Shown: piece by piece, positions 42,865 through 50,795 of the stretch
Numbering within the stretch: the first letter of the stretch is position 1
How the letters are laid out: each line of letters begins with the position of its first letter
NCBI RefSeq assembly: GCF_003254275.1
Contig: NZ_QKZK01000006.1
Location: 113,593-177,592 of the forward strand
DNA length: 64,000 bases
Origin: Breznakibacter xylanolyticus
GTDB lineage: Bacteria > Bacteroidota > Bacteroidia > Bacteroidales > Marinilabiliaceae
Direction: 5' to 3'
The notes under the pieces: generated by a model
The model's input: the letters and a program-made list of their open reading frames with translations, nothing else
What the model was told of the DNA's origin: nothing
Databases searched by the model: none
Position numbers and translations under genes: made by a program

Positions 42865-45800
42865 TTACAAAACATCAACACCCGAGGGCAAATAAATCCG
42901 AAACTCAGCTCCTTCGTCTACCTTCCCCATGGCTTCAATTTCGCCGCCATGACGGGTCACAATTTGTTTCACATTGGCCAGCCCGATGCCGGTACCTTCA
43001 AACTCTTCGTTGGTATGCAGGCGTTGAAACACGCCAAAGAGCTTATCGCGATAAGCCATGTCGAAGCCCACGCCGTTATCGCGCACAAACAGCCCCTGCA
43101 TGTTCACCTTGGGCTCGGGCTGTCCGATGACAATGACAGCTTCTTCACGCTGACGGGTGTACTTCACCGAATTGCCAATGAGGTTTTCGATGGCCGTTTT
43201 CAACAAGCTGCGGTCACCCATCACTACCGGCAAATCATCAATTTGCCAATGCACCAAACGCGTTGCAATGTCGGGGCTCAACTGGTCGATGATTTCCTTC
43301 ACCACCTCATTCAAGTCCACACGGGTCATCAGCAAAGCCTTGCGGCCCAGTCGCGAAAAAGCCAACAATTCATCAATCATGGCCGACATACGTTGCGAAG
43401 CGGCATTGATTTTTTCGGCATAATTGACAATGGTAGGCGATGGTTGACTAATTTGATTGAAAAGAAGTTTAAAAAACCCGTCGATATGACGAATGGGTGC
43501 GCGTAAATCGTGCGACACGCTGTAGGCAAACGCCTCCAGATCACGATTGGCCTTGGCCAGTTGGTCGGTTCGCTCTTCGACAGTTTTCTCGAGGTTTTCG
43601 TTGATGTGCAGTATTTCAAGTTCAATTTTCTTTCGCTCGGTGATATCCTGAAACACATCGACAATCTTGATGGGCTCACCCGCTTCGTTGTACTCTACAT
43701 CCTGAATGGAATGGATGTAGCGACTGCCAGATCCATCAGCCGGGGTAATGCGATACTCAATGTCGAATGCTTTCCCCTCTTCGAGCAATGCCTGTCGAGC
43801 CATTTTCAATCGCGCCACCTCATCGGCAAAACACCCCACCACTTCAGCCACCGGAATGAATCCCTCGACGGGCTCATAGCCAAAAATTCGCTTGGCCTCG
43901 ACCGATGCCCAGAAATAGGGGCTGCCAATTTCCCACTCACTATAACCGATGTGGCCAACCGTTTGAGCCTTCTGCAATCGGTCACGATGAATGCGCAACA
44001 GCTCCTCTTTTCGCTTAAGCTCCGTAATGTCGTGCACCACAAACAGGAGACACTCCTCGTTGTTGAACAGCAATGGTCGTGCATTGAAAACACAGGTTAA
44101 CAAAGAACCATCTTTCACACGCATGCCGGTTTCGAAATGCGACACTTCGCCGGTGGTTTTCAAACGCCGGAGCATCTCATCACGATCGTCCGCATTGGCC
44201 CACCAATTGAGTTCAACGGAGGTGTGCCCCATGCACTCATCCATGGAATAGCCCGTTAAAATGGTTGTGGCCGGATTGATGGACATGATTTTCCCATCGC
44301 TTTGCCGCGTAATGCCCACCATGTCGGGCGAGAGGTTGTAGATGTTTTGGAAGCGTTGCTCCACCTGTCGCAGGGATTCATTGGCCATTTTTTTTTCGGT
44401 GATATCCAATGCAATCCCGGCTATGTAGCTACGACCGCCAATGATGCCGGCCGAGGCCGAAAAATAGTAAAGCCGTTGTGTACCATCTTTCAAGGTCAAA
44501 TAAGCTTCAACCTCGCCACTCCCTTCGGAAAACACAAAGCCAAGGACTTTTTCAACAATCGCCCAGTTTTTGTCATCGAACCAACTCCGAATGGTTTTAT
44601 TCTCCAACTCCTCTTCAGGATAGCCTGTGCCGGAAACAAATTTGCGATTCCAACGGATCAAACGACCGGCTTCATCGTACAAGTAAACCAACCCCGGCAC
44701 GCTGTCGAGCAGGGTATTGATGAAGGTTTGTTCATCGCGCAGCGCTTTTTCGGCCAAGCGAATGGCCGTCATATCGTGAATGACAAATAAGATGCAATCT
44801 TCGTCGTTGTATCGTATCAACTTAAATGAAAAGATACAGTTCAGCACCGAGCCATCTTTGATGCGCATATCGATAACATAATCCTTCAACTCACCGTCTC
44901 TTCGTAATATATCGACCAAAGCATCGCGTTGATAGAGGTTTACCCATAAATCTAACTCATTGGTCGATTTATTCACATACTCCTCAGGCGAGTAACCGGT
45001 CAAATGGGTGTACGAAGGGTTGGCGTCGAGAATAACCCCGTCGGACAAACGGGAGAGTCCGATGGCATCGGGCACCATTTCGTAAATGAGTTTCAATTTT
45101 TCCTCCGAGAGCTTCAACTCCCTTTCAGCCATGACACGCGAAGTAACGTCGTTCATCACTGCCACCACATAACCGTCCATGTATCGAAAGAGGTTCCATT
45201 CGATATATTTATTAACGATGCCATTGAAGTCGATGAACTGAAGCGTTTGCCCGCTGACATCCACATTTCCGAGCCGATTGAGCCACTCGCGGTTACGATC
45301 CTGCACAAACACCTCGTTAAACAACCGCCCCTTGGTGGCAGCGGCATCGATCTCCAGAATTTGAGATGCGGCAGGGTTAATTTCCATAAACTGAAAATCG
45401 ACAGGTTGTTTGTCACGATTATAAATCATACGGTGCAACACCAAACCGGAAGTCATGTTTTCAAACAGCTTGCGGTACTTCTGTTCACTATCGGCCAAGG
45501 CCTGTTGCGACTTTTGCTTTTCGACCACCTTCCAGGCGGTATCCATCAACAATGTCAATTGCAAGATGTCATCGTGGGAATAATCGCCCTCTTTATTGGC
45601 CACCCCAATGACGGCAACAATGTGGTCGTTCCCCCAAACAGGAATAGACAAAAAGTTACGCAAGGGCACATGACCGGGAGGATAGCCCTTCTTGAGCGGA
45701 TTATGAGCCGCAAAATCGTTAATGAGAATGGGTTTTTGCTGGCGCACGACCTCGCCCCACAAGCCGGTTTTATCCAACTCATAACAGGTTGCCGGGTCGG

Positions 45801-47709
45801 CAATGGTGCACTCAGGCATCACATTTCGGGACCAGGAGTTGAGGTTAAACACCTGTCTATCGTCATCATAATAATAAATGTACCCAATTTGGCTTTGGGT
45901 AATGGCAATGGCCTCATTGAGGGTGTCATCTAAAAACGTGGATACATTGTCACACGGATGTTGCAACACTCGCAACAAGCTATCGAGTCGTTTTCGGTTA
46001 TGTTGAGCTTCTTCCTCGGCTTTTTTGCGTTCGGTGATGTCGCGCACCACAAACAACAAACATTCTTCACCCCGATAAATAAAACGTCGGGCCGAGAACA
46101 GCGCCGCCAACCGGTCGCCATTTTTCGCAGCCAACTGAAATTCAAAATTTTGAACGTAACCCTTCTCATTCACCAAACGCAACAATTCCTTGCGTTCATC
46201 GGGACAGACCCAAATACCCATCGCCAGCGAAGAGTGACCGATAATCTCGTCGTAATTGTAACCTAAGATAGTGCAAAAGGCAGGATTGACATCCATAAAC
46301 GTTCCGTCAGAAAGGCGTGAAATGCCCACCATATCGGGGCTCAGATTGTAGAAGTGGGAAAATTTTTGCTCGGCATTTTTCACCTCGGTCAAATCGACAG
46401 CCACGCCCATATACCCGGTCACGTTCCCCTTGCTGTCGAGCAGAGAGGATACCGTGAGATTGACCGGCACCGTTGAGCCATCATTTTTGACGTAATGCCA
46501 CTCATGAGTTTTGACAAGTCCTTGCCGGGCTTCATCGACAAACACATCAAATCCGGGTTCAATGGTGCGGTGGTAAACCCGTGACAGTCGGGCTGCGGAA
46601 TCCATCAACTCGTCATGCACATGAAACAAAAGCGGCGAGCTTTTACCAATGAGTTCATCGGCCGCATAGCCCAGGAGCGTCTCGCCCGCTTTGTTGATGC
46701 TGGTGATGATGCCCGATGTATCGGTGGTGATGATGGCATGCCCGGCACTTTCGAGCACCGCCTGCCGAAAAGCCGCCAGCCTGCTTATTTCACGCTGTTT
46801 TGATCGCAACATCTGCCACCATACAAAAAACAAAACCATGCCTAACATCAACATCTGAATAAAGAAAATAGGCGCATATTCCTTATAAAATTCATTGCGT
46901 ATTTGCCGCACGAGCAATGACGACACCACCACCCAGGGGGCGTTGCCCAAGGGACGGTAAAAGGCCATGATGTCATCACCATGCAGGTCAGCCCCAAAAT
47001 ATTGACCATCCCCATGCGCAATGGCGCGATAGTAAGGATGATTATTTAAAGAATCGACGTCATCAATTAGATCCAAATCGACCAACGCGGAAGTCAACCC
47101 CTTCATGTCAGAGGGTTTAAACCCAAGGGTGGGATAGATATAAGTCTCGGGATTGATGTAAAACACCATCACGGCACAGGTTTGCCCATCGGAAGTGGTG
47201 ATGGGCGACAGGGTGCAAATGAACGATTTGGCCGAGGGAACCACCAGGTGGGTCAAGAGGATGCGACTTGAACGCAGGCACGAATCGACCATGGGCAGCA
47301 AATGGTCGTGCAGCGAACGAAATGTGTTGTCGGTGCTGTACATGAGCTGATGCTGCCATGACACGATTTGCACATCCGAAAAACCGCGCAGGGATCGAAT
47401 CATCTCATTGCGATCGGAAATCTTCAGCACCATGTCGGGGGTCGATCGGGTTCCATTGAGTGCCAAACAAATGGCATCGGCATACAACGGGCTGGTGGAA
47501 AAATGCCGTGCATCGGCCAACCGCTCGTTCAACCAATCGTTAATCTGTGTTGTTTTAAAATCGTTGATGGTCTTCAAATCATCGAGCTTGGTATCGATGG
47601 CATCATTCAATCCCTTTTGGATGGAATAATAACTGTACCCAACAACGGTCAGGGTTAATAAGGCCATCAGCCCGAATCCCACAGACATGCGTTTGCGAAA
47701 ACCTTTCAT
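42865..47709 (-). CDS. orphan sensor histidine kinase with seven PAS domains and one GAF
   Basis: The protein has 1614 residues. A transmembrane helix (about 12-30), a periplasmic sensor region (about 31-275) and a second helix (about 279-300) come first. Then follow PAS1 (about 308-430), PAS2 (437-560), GAF (575-720), PAS3 (735-850), PAS4 (862-985), PAS5 (990-1110), PAS6 (1115-1240) and PAS7 (1245-1370). The kinase core has the H box SVSHDLRAPIRHIDGFF, the N box NLIGNSVKYT, and G boxes DNGVGFDM and GTGIGLANVKQI. PAS2, PAS4 and PAS6 are close relatives (ISRLSDG, LSRLSDG, ITRQSDG), pointing to internal duplication. No receiver domain is fused and no response regulator is adjacent. The signal is unknown. 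Confidence 0.92.
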   Translation of the reverse strand: MKGFRKRMSVGFGLMALLTLTVVGYSYYSIQKGLNDAIDTKLDDLKTINDFKTTQINDWLNERLADARHFSTSPLYADAICLALNGTRSTPDMVLKISDRNEMIRSLRGFSDVQIVSWQHQLMYSTDNTFRSLHDHLLPMVDSCLRSSRILLTHLVVPSAKSFICTLSPITTSDGQTCAVMVFYINPETYIYPTLGFKPSDMKGLTSALVDLDLIDDVDSLNNHPYYRAIAHGDGQYFGADLHGDDIMAFYRPLGNAPWVVVSSLLVRQIRNEFYKEYAPIFFIQMLMLGMVLFFVWWQMLRSKQREISRLAAFRQAVLESAGHAIITTDTSGIITSINKAGETLLGYAADELIGKSSPLLFHVHDELMDSAARLSRVYHRTIEPGFDVFVDEARQGLVKTHEWHYVKNDGSTVPVNLTVSSLLDSKGNVTGYMGVAVDLTEVKNAEQKFSHFYNLSPDMVGISRLSDGTFMDVNPAFCTILGYNYDEIIGHSSLAMGIWVCPDERKELLRLVNEKGYVQNFEFQLAAKNGDRLAALFSARRFIYRGEECLLFVVRDITERKKAEEEAQHNRKRLDSLLRVLQHPCDNVSTFLDDTLNEAIAITQSQIGYIYYYDDDRQVFNLNSWSRNVMPECTIADPATCYELDKTGLWGEVVRQQKPILINDFAAHNPLKKGYPPGHVPLRNFLSIPVWGNDHIVAVIGVANKEGDYSHDDILQLTLLMDTAWKVVEKQKSQQALADSEQKYRKLFENMTSGLVLHRMIYNRDKQPVDFQFMEINPAASQILEIDAAATKGRLFNEVFVQDRNREWLNRLGNVDVSGQTLQFIDFNGIVNKYIEWNLFRYMDGYVVAVMNDVTSRVMAERELKLSEEKLKLIYEMVPDAIGLSRLSDGVILDANPSYTHLTGYSPEEYVNKSTNELDLWVNLYQRDALVDILRRDGELKDYVIDMRIKDGSVLNCIFSFKLIRYNDEDCILFVIHDMTAIRLAEKALRDEQTFINTLLDSVPGLVYLYDEAGRLIRWNRKFVSGTGYPEEELENKTIRSWFDDKNWAIVEKVLGFVFSEGSGEVEAYLTLKDGTQRLYYFSASAGIIGGRSYIAGIALDITEKKMANESLRQVEQRFQNIYNLSPDMVGITRQSDGKIMSINPATTILTGYSMDECMGHTSVELNWWANADDRDEMLRRLKTTGEVSHFETGMRVKDGSLLTCVFNARPLLFNNEECLLFVVHDITELKRKEELLRIHRDRLQKAQTVGHIGYSEWEIGSPYFWASVEAKRIFGYEPVEGFIPVAEVVGCFADEVARLKMARQALLEEGKAFDIEYRITPADGSGSRYIHSIQDVEYNEAGEPIKIVDVFQDITERKKIELEILHINENLEKTVEERTDQLAKANRDLEAFAYSVSHDLRAPIRHIDGFFKLLFNQISQPSPTIVNYAEKINAASQRMSAMIDELLAFSRLGRKALLMTRVDLNEVVKEIIDQLSPDIATRLVHWQIDDLPVVMGDRSLLKTAIENLIGNSVKYTRQREEAVIVIGQPEPKVNMQGLFVRDNGVGFDMAYRDKLFGVFQRLHTNEEFEGTGIGLANVKQIVTRHGGEIEAMGKVDEGAEFRIYLPSGVDVL

Positions 47710-47779
47710 AAAAAACGAATATATGGTTATTGATCAACCTCAACGCTCTTCAATGTATTGATTAATTCATACAAATTCA

Positions 47780-47905
47780 AGAGGGGGGAGGAAGTGGAGG
47801 AGTGGAAGAGTGGAGGGTTTAGAAGTGGAAGAGTGGAGGAGTTTAGGGGTGGAGGGTTTAGGGGTGGAGGGTTTAGAAGTGGAGGAGTTTAAAAGGAGAA
47901 CGGAT
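47780..47905. repeat. G-rich minisatellite, 15-bp unit
   Basis: The unit is roughly TTTAGGGGTGGAGGG, with variants GAAGTGGAGGAG and GAAGAGTGGAGG, repeated for about 120 bp upstream of the kinase start. No ORF is convincing. One strand carries only G, A and T with few C, so it is strongly strand-asymmetric. Confidence 0.7.
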
Positions 47906-47960
47906 TAGGGGTCTAATTATGAAACAACGCCGGAGAGTTGACGTATGAAATACGCATTGA

Positions 47961-48036
47961 AAAAGTGACAAAGCTGCAAAGTGGCAAAGTGGCAAAGTGC
48001 CTGAGATAAGGAAGTGCAAAAGAGTGCAAAAGTACG
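47961..48036 (+). repeat. AAAGTGGC-type satellite block upstream of DUF5020 gene
   Basis: This has repeats of GTGGCAAA and GTGCAAAA: AAAGTGGCAAAGTGGCAAAG, then GTGCCTGAG, then GTGCAAAAGAGTGCAAAAGT. It ends about 94 nt before the ATG at 48131. The same series of words, in the same order relative to the downstream gene, lies at 54934-54997 before rhaA. The rest of the gap 47710-48130 holds the G-rich minisatellite and a leader element, and no gene. Confidence 0.65.
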
Positions 48037-48086
48037 AGAGTGATATCGTTAGATGACTATATTTAAATAAAGACGAAACTAACCCA

Positions 48087-48120
48087 AAGTCCCCCTTCGG
48101 GGGATTTAGGGGGCTTAATT
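48087..48120 (+). repeat. GC-rich leader hairpin element, copy before DUF5020 gene
   Basis: AAGTCCCCCTTCGGGGGAT then TTAGGGGGCTTAA, ending 12 nt (or 10 nt past the next two bases) before the ATG at 48131. This is the plus-strand member of the family and is oriented like the gene it precedes. Confidence 0.75.
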
Positions 48121-48130
48121 TTTAAAACAC

Positions 48131-48811
48131 ATGAAACAATTGTTCCGAATTTTATTGCTGGCTCTGTTGCCAGCCGCTGCGTTGGCGCAAAACGTGCAAA
48201 TGCACTACGACCTTGGCAAAGACCGCCGGTACGTCACCACCACCGTGGAGATGTTTAAGCCCGATGCCTGGGGCAGCACGTTCTTTTTTGTGGACATGGA
48301 CTACAATGGCGCCGACGTCAATGGGGTGTCGCAAAGTTACTGGGAGATTGCCCGGGGACTGAAGTTTTGGAAGTCGCCCTTTGAGATGCATGTGGAATAT
48401 AACGGGGGCATGGGGCAATGGCAGCCCGGGGGCGCGTTTCAAATTAACGATGCGTGGCTCTTTGGGGGGAACTACACCTGGAACAATGCCGACTTCACCC
48501 GCATCTTTACGCTGCAGGCCATGTACAAAACCATTCGCGACAAGCACGATGCCTCGTTTCAGCTCACTGGCGTGTGGACGTTGCACCTGATGAACCGCAA
48601 GGTGACTTTTTCGGGCTTTGCCGACTTTTGGCGCGAGGACAACACCTTTGGCACTGAAACCACCCGTTACGTGTTCCTCTCCGAGCCCCAGTTGTGGTAC
48701 AATGCCACCGAGCATCTGTCGCTGGGCACCGAGGTGGAAATCAGCAGCAACTTTGCCGGCAACAAGGGCATGATGGTCAATCCGACCCTAGCTGCCAAAT
48801 GGAATTTTTAA
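48131..48811 (+). CDS. DUF5020 / Tsx-like outer-membrane channel protein
   Basis: The protein has 226 residues with a signal peptide (1-19, ALAQ). The remainder is a run of amphipathic strands with many aromatic residues and ends in KWNF, a typical outer-membrane C-terminus. VQMHYDLGKDRRYVTTTVEM and STFFFVDMDYNG match the Bacteroidetes DUF5020 family, which resembles the nucleoside channel Tsx. It is 24 nt upstream of a purine permease. The pair probably brings nucleosides or nucleobases across both membranes. Confidence 0.82.
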   Translation: MKQLFRILLLALLPAAALAQNVQMHYDLGKDRRYVTTTVEMFKPDAWGSTFFFVDMDYNGADVNGVSQSYWEIARGLKFWKSPFEMHVEYNGGMGQWQPGGAFQINDAWLFGGNYTWNNADFTRIFTLQAMYKTIRDKHDASFQLTGVWTLHLMNRKVTFSGFADFWREDNTFGTETTRYVFLSEPQLWYNATEHLSLGTEVEISSNFAGNKGMMVNPTLAAKWNF

Positions 48812-48835
48812 ACTCACCCCCTTTATATCACGCAC

Positions 48836-50137
48836 ATGTTAGAACGACTGTTTAAACTCACGGAAAACAAAACTTCCGTTCGCACCGAAATCGTGGCGGG
48901 CATCACCACGTTTATGACCATGGCCTACATCCTGGCCGTGAACCCCGGCATCCTGAGCGAAGCGGGCATGGACAAGGGCGCCGTGTTTACGGCCACCGTC
49001 ATTGCCTCGGCACTGGCCACGCTGGTGATGGCATTTGTGGCCAAGCTCCCTTTTGCACTGGCGCCGGGCATGGGCCTCAACGCCTTTTTTGCCTACACAG
49101 TGTGCATTGGCATGGGTCACTCGTGGCAGTTTGCCCTCACGGCCGTGTTCCTCGAGGGGTTGGTATTCATCGCCCTCACGGCCTTTAACATTCGCGAGAT
49201 GATGGTCAACGCAATCCCCGTGAACGTGAAGCATGCCATTTCGGTGGGCATTGGCCTGTTCATCGCCTTCATCGGCTTTAAAAACGCCGGCGTGGTGGTG
49301 GACGATCCCGCCACCCTGGTGCGCCTTGGCAACGTCACCGACATTGTGACCAATGCTTCGCCCCTGGTGGCGCTCATCGGACTCATCATTACGGGAGCAC
49401 TGTTGGGATTGGGCATCAAGGGTGCCCTGCTCATCGGTATTGTGGTGTCGACCGTTCTGTCCATCCCCTTCGGCATTGCCCATCTGCCCGAGACGTTCGA
49501 CTTTACGCCCCCCTCCATCGCGCCGGTGTTTGGTCAGTTTGAATGGACGCAAATCTTCACCACCGACATGGCCATCGTGCTTATCACCTTTTTGTTTGTC
49601 GATATGTTCGACACGGTGGGGACACTCATCGGGGTATCGTCGAAAGCCGACATGCTCGACAAAAACGGCAACGTGCCCCGCGCCAAGCAGGCCTTGTTTG
49701 CCGATGCCATTGGCACCACGGCAGGCGCACTGTTGGGCACATCTACCGTCACCACCTATGTGGAGAGTGCGGCAGGCGTGGCAGCCGGCGGACGCACCGG
49801 CCTCACGGCAGCCACCACGGGCGTGATGTTTATTTTGGCGTTGTTTTTAGCGCCCCTGTTTCTGATGATTCCGGCAGCAGCCACCGCCCCGGCGCTGATT
49901 TTGGTGGGTGCCATGATGATCACCCCCATCCGGAAAATCGACCTCGATGACTTCACCGAGTCCATTCCGGTGTTTCTCACCATCATCATCATGCCCCTCA
50001 CCTTCTCCATCGCCGATGGTATTGTGTTTGGCATGATCAGCTATGTGCTGCTGAAACTGCTCACCCTTCAGCATCGTCAAATCAGCTGGGTGATGTATTT
50101 GCTGGCGGCGCTGTTTGTGATGAAGTTTTTTATTTGA
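48836..50137 (+). CDS. NCS2 family adenine/guanine/hypoxanthine permease (AzgA/PbuG-like)
   Basis: The protein has 433 residues with 12 or so membrane segments. TEIVAGITTFMTMAYILAVN is the N-terminal signature of the AzgA/PbuG branch. ALAPGMGLNAFFAYTVC, FLFVDMFDTVGTLIGVS and ALLGTSTVTTYVESAAGVAA are the conserved substrate-site motifs. It imports purine bases with protons across the inner membrane. Downstream, 50138-50230 has a short repeat fragment (ACGCTGAGATGCAAAGACG) and then a palindromic element. Confidence 0.93.
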   Translation: MLERLFKLTENKTSVRTEIVAGITTFMTMAYILAVNPGILSEAGMDKGAVFTATVIASALATLVMAFVAKLPFALAPGMGLNAFFAYTVCIGMGHSWQFALTAVFLEGLVFIALTAFNIREMMVNAIPVNVKHAISVGIGLFIAFIGFKNAGVVVDDPATLVRLGNVTDIVTNASPLVALIGLIITGALLGLGIKGALLIGIVVSTVLSIPFGIAHLPETFDFTPPSIAPVFGQFEWTQIFTTDMAIVLITFLFVDMFDTVGTLIGVSSKADMLDKNGNVPRAKQALFADAIGTTAGALLGTSTVTTYVESAAGVAAGGRTGLTAATTGVMFILALFLAPLFLMIPAAATAPALILVGAMMITPIRKIDLDDFTESIPVFLTIIIMPLTFSIADGIVFGMISYVLLKLLTLQHRQISWVMYLLAALFVMKFFI

Positions 50138-50227
50138 CAAACAGTGATTAAACGCTGAGATGCAAAGACGCAAAGATTTTCTATGATGTAAGAAACTGAT
50201 TCAAATAAGCTCGACAGAAACCTGACC

Positions 50228-50372
50228 AATATCGTTTAGTTAAGCCCTGAAGGGGCGTGAGCATATCGGTTCGCGCCCCTTCAGGGCTTTTAACGTCTGA
50301 CCCTTTTTCATCATAGGGCGATGCTCTACGCTAATGCCGGTGCCCCGTTGGGGCTTAACTAAACGACATTGA
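50228..50372. repeat. GC-rich palindromic element sharing MITE ends, copy 2
   Basis: The left end ATATCGTTTAGTTAAGCCC and the right end GGGCTTAACTAAACGACATT are inverted repeats. Inside are a CCCTGAAGGGGCG...CGCCCCTTCAGGGC hairpin and AGGGCGATGCTCTACGCTAA. It is related to 1155-1290. It sits between the convergent permease and rha operon and may aid termination. Confidence 0.7.
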
Positions 50373-50446
50373 ATCATCAACCTAAAAACCCTGTACCTCC
50401 GAGTTACTGTGTTCATTAAAACATTTGCTTATCGAACCATTAAGTT

Positions 50447-50690
50447 GGCGGGGAGCCGCCGGATGGCGACAAACAATCCACACCTGTTGGCGGGCTGTCG
50501 CAAAACTGCGGGAACAAAGTAACACCTGTTGGCGGGCTGTCGCCAATTTGCGGGAAGCCGCCAACAGGTGTTACTTCCTTGCCGACAAACTGCGGCAAAG
50601 AAGCAACAGGTGTGGAACGGCTGCCGACGATTTGCGAAGCCCGGCAACACATGTGAACGCTTGCCGGGCAAGGATGTTTGCAAGAACCAC
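50447..50690. repeat. 42-nt-period array with a perfect 19-bp inverted repeat
   Basis: About five diverged units of exactly 42 nt follow each other. They share TGCCGACAAACTGCGG- or TGTCGCAAAACTGCGG-like cores and AACACCTGTTGG or AACAGGTGTTAC joints. Between units the joint flips orientation: 50517-50535 and 50558-50576 are perfect reverse complements with a 22-nt loop. Because 42 is divisible by three, several frames show 14-residue repeats, such as NTCWRAVANLREAA on the plus strand. None has a supporting start or neighbour context. I read it as a non-coding repeat. It is not a CRISPR array: there are no constant repeats with unique spacers and no cas genes. Confidence 0.7.
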
Positions 50691-50728
50691 CCGTGCACAA
50701 ACCTCATCAAACATTGCCATCGGCACAC

Positions 50729-50756
50729 AAAAAAAACGGGCAGCCGAAGCCACCCG
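50729..50756 (-). terminator. intrinsic terminator of the rha operon
   Basis: On the minus strand CGGGTGGC, the tetraloop TTCG, then GCTGCCCG form an 8-bp stem (two G-U pairs), followed by eight T residues. It lies 40 nt after the rhaD stop codon. The C(UUCG)G loop is an especially stable type. Confidence 0.9.
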
Positions 50757-50795
50757 CCAAACAAAATCTATGAAAAAAAGAATAAAAGAAAGAGC

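Noticed and set aside
50447..50690. Possible CRISPR array
   Set aside because: Units are joined end to end and diverge throughout. There are no constant repeats with unique spacers, no leader and no cas genes.
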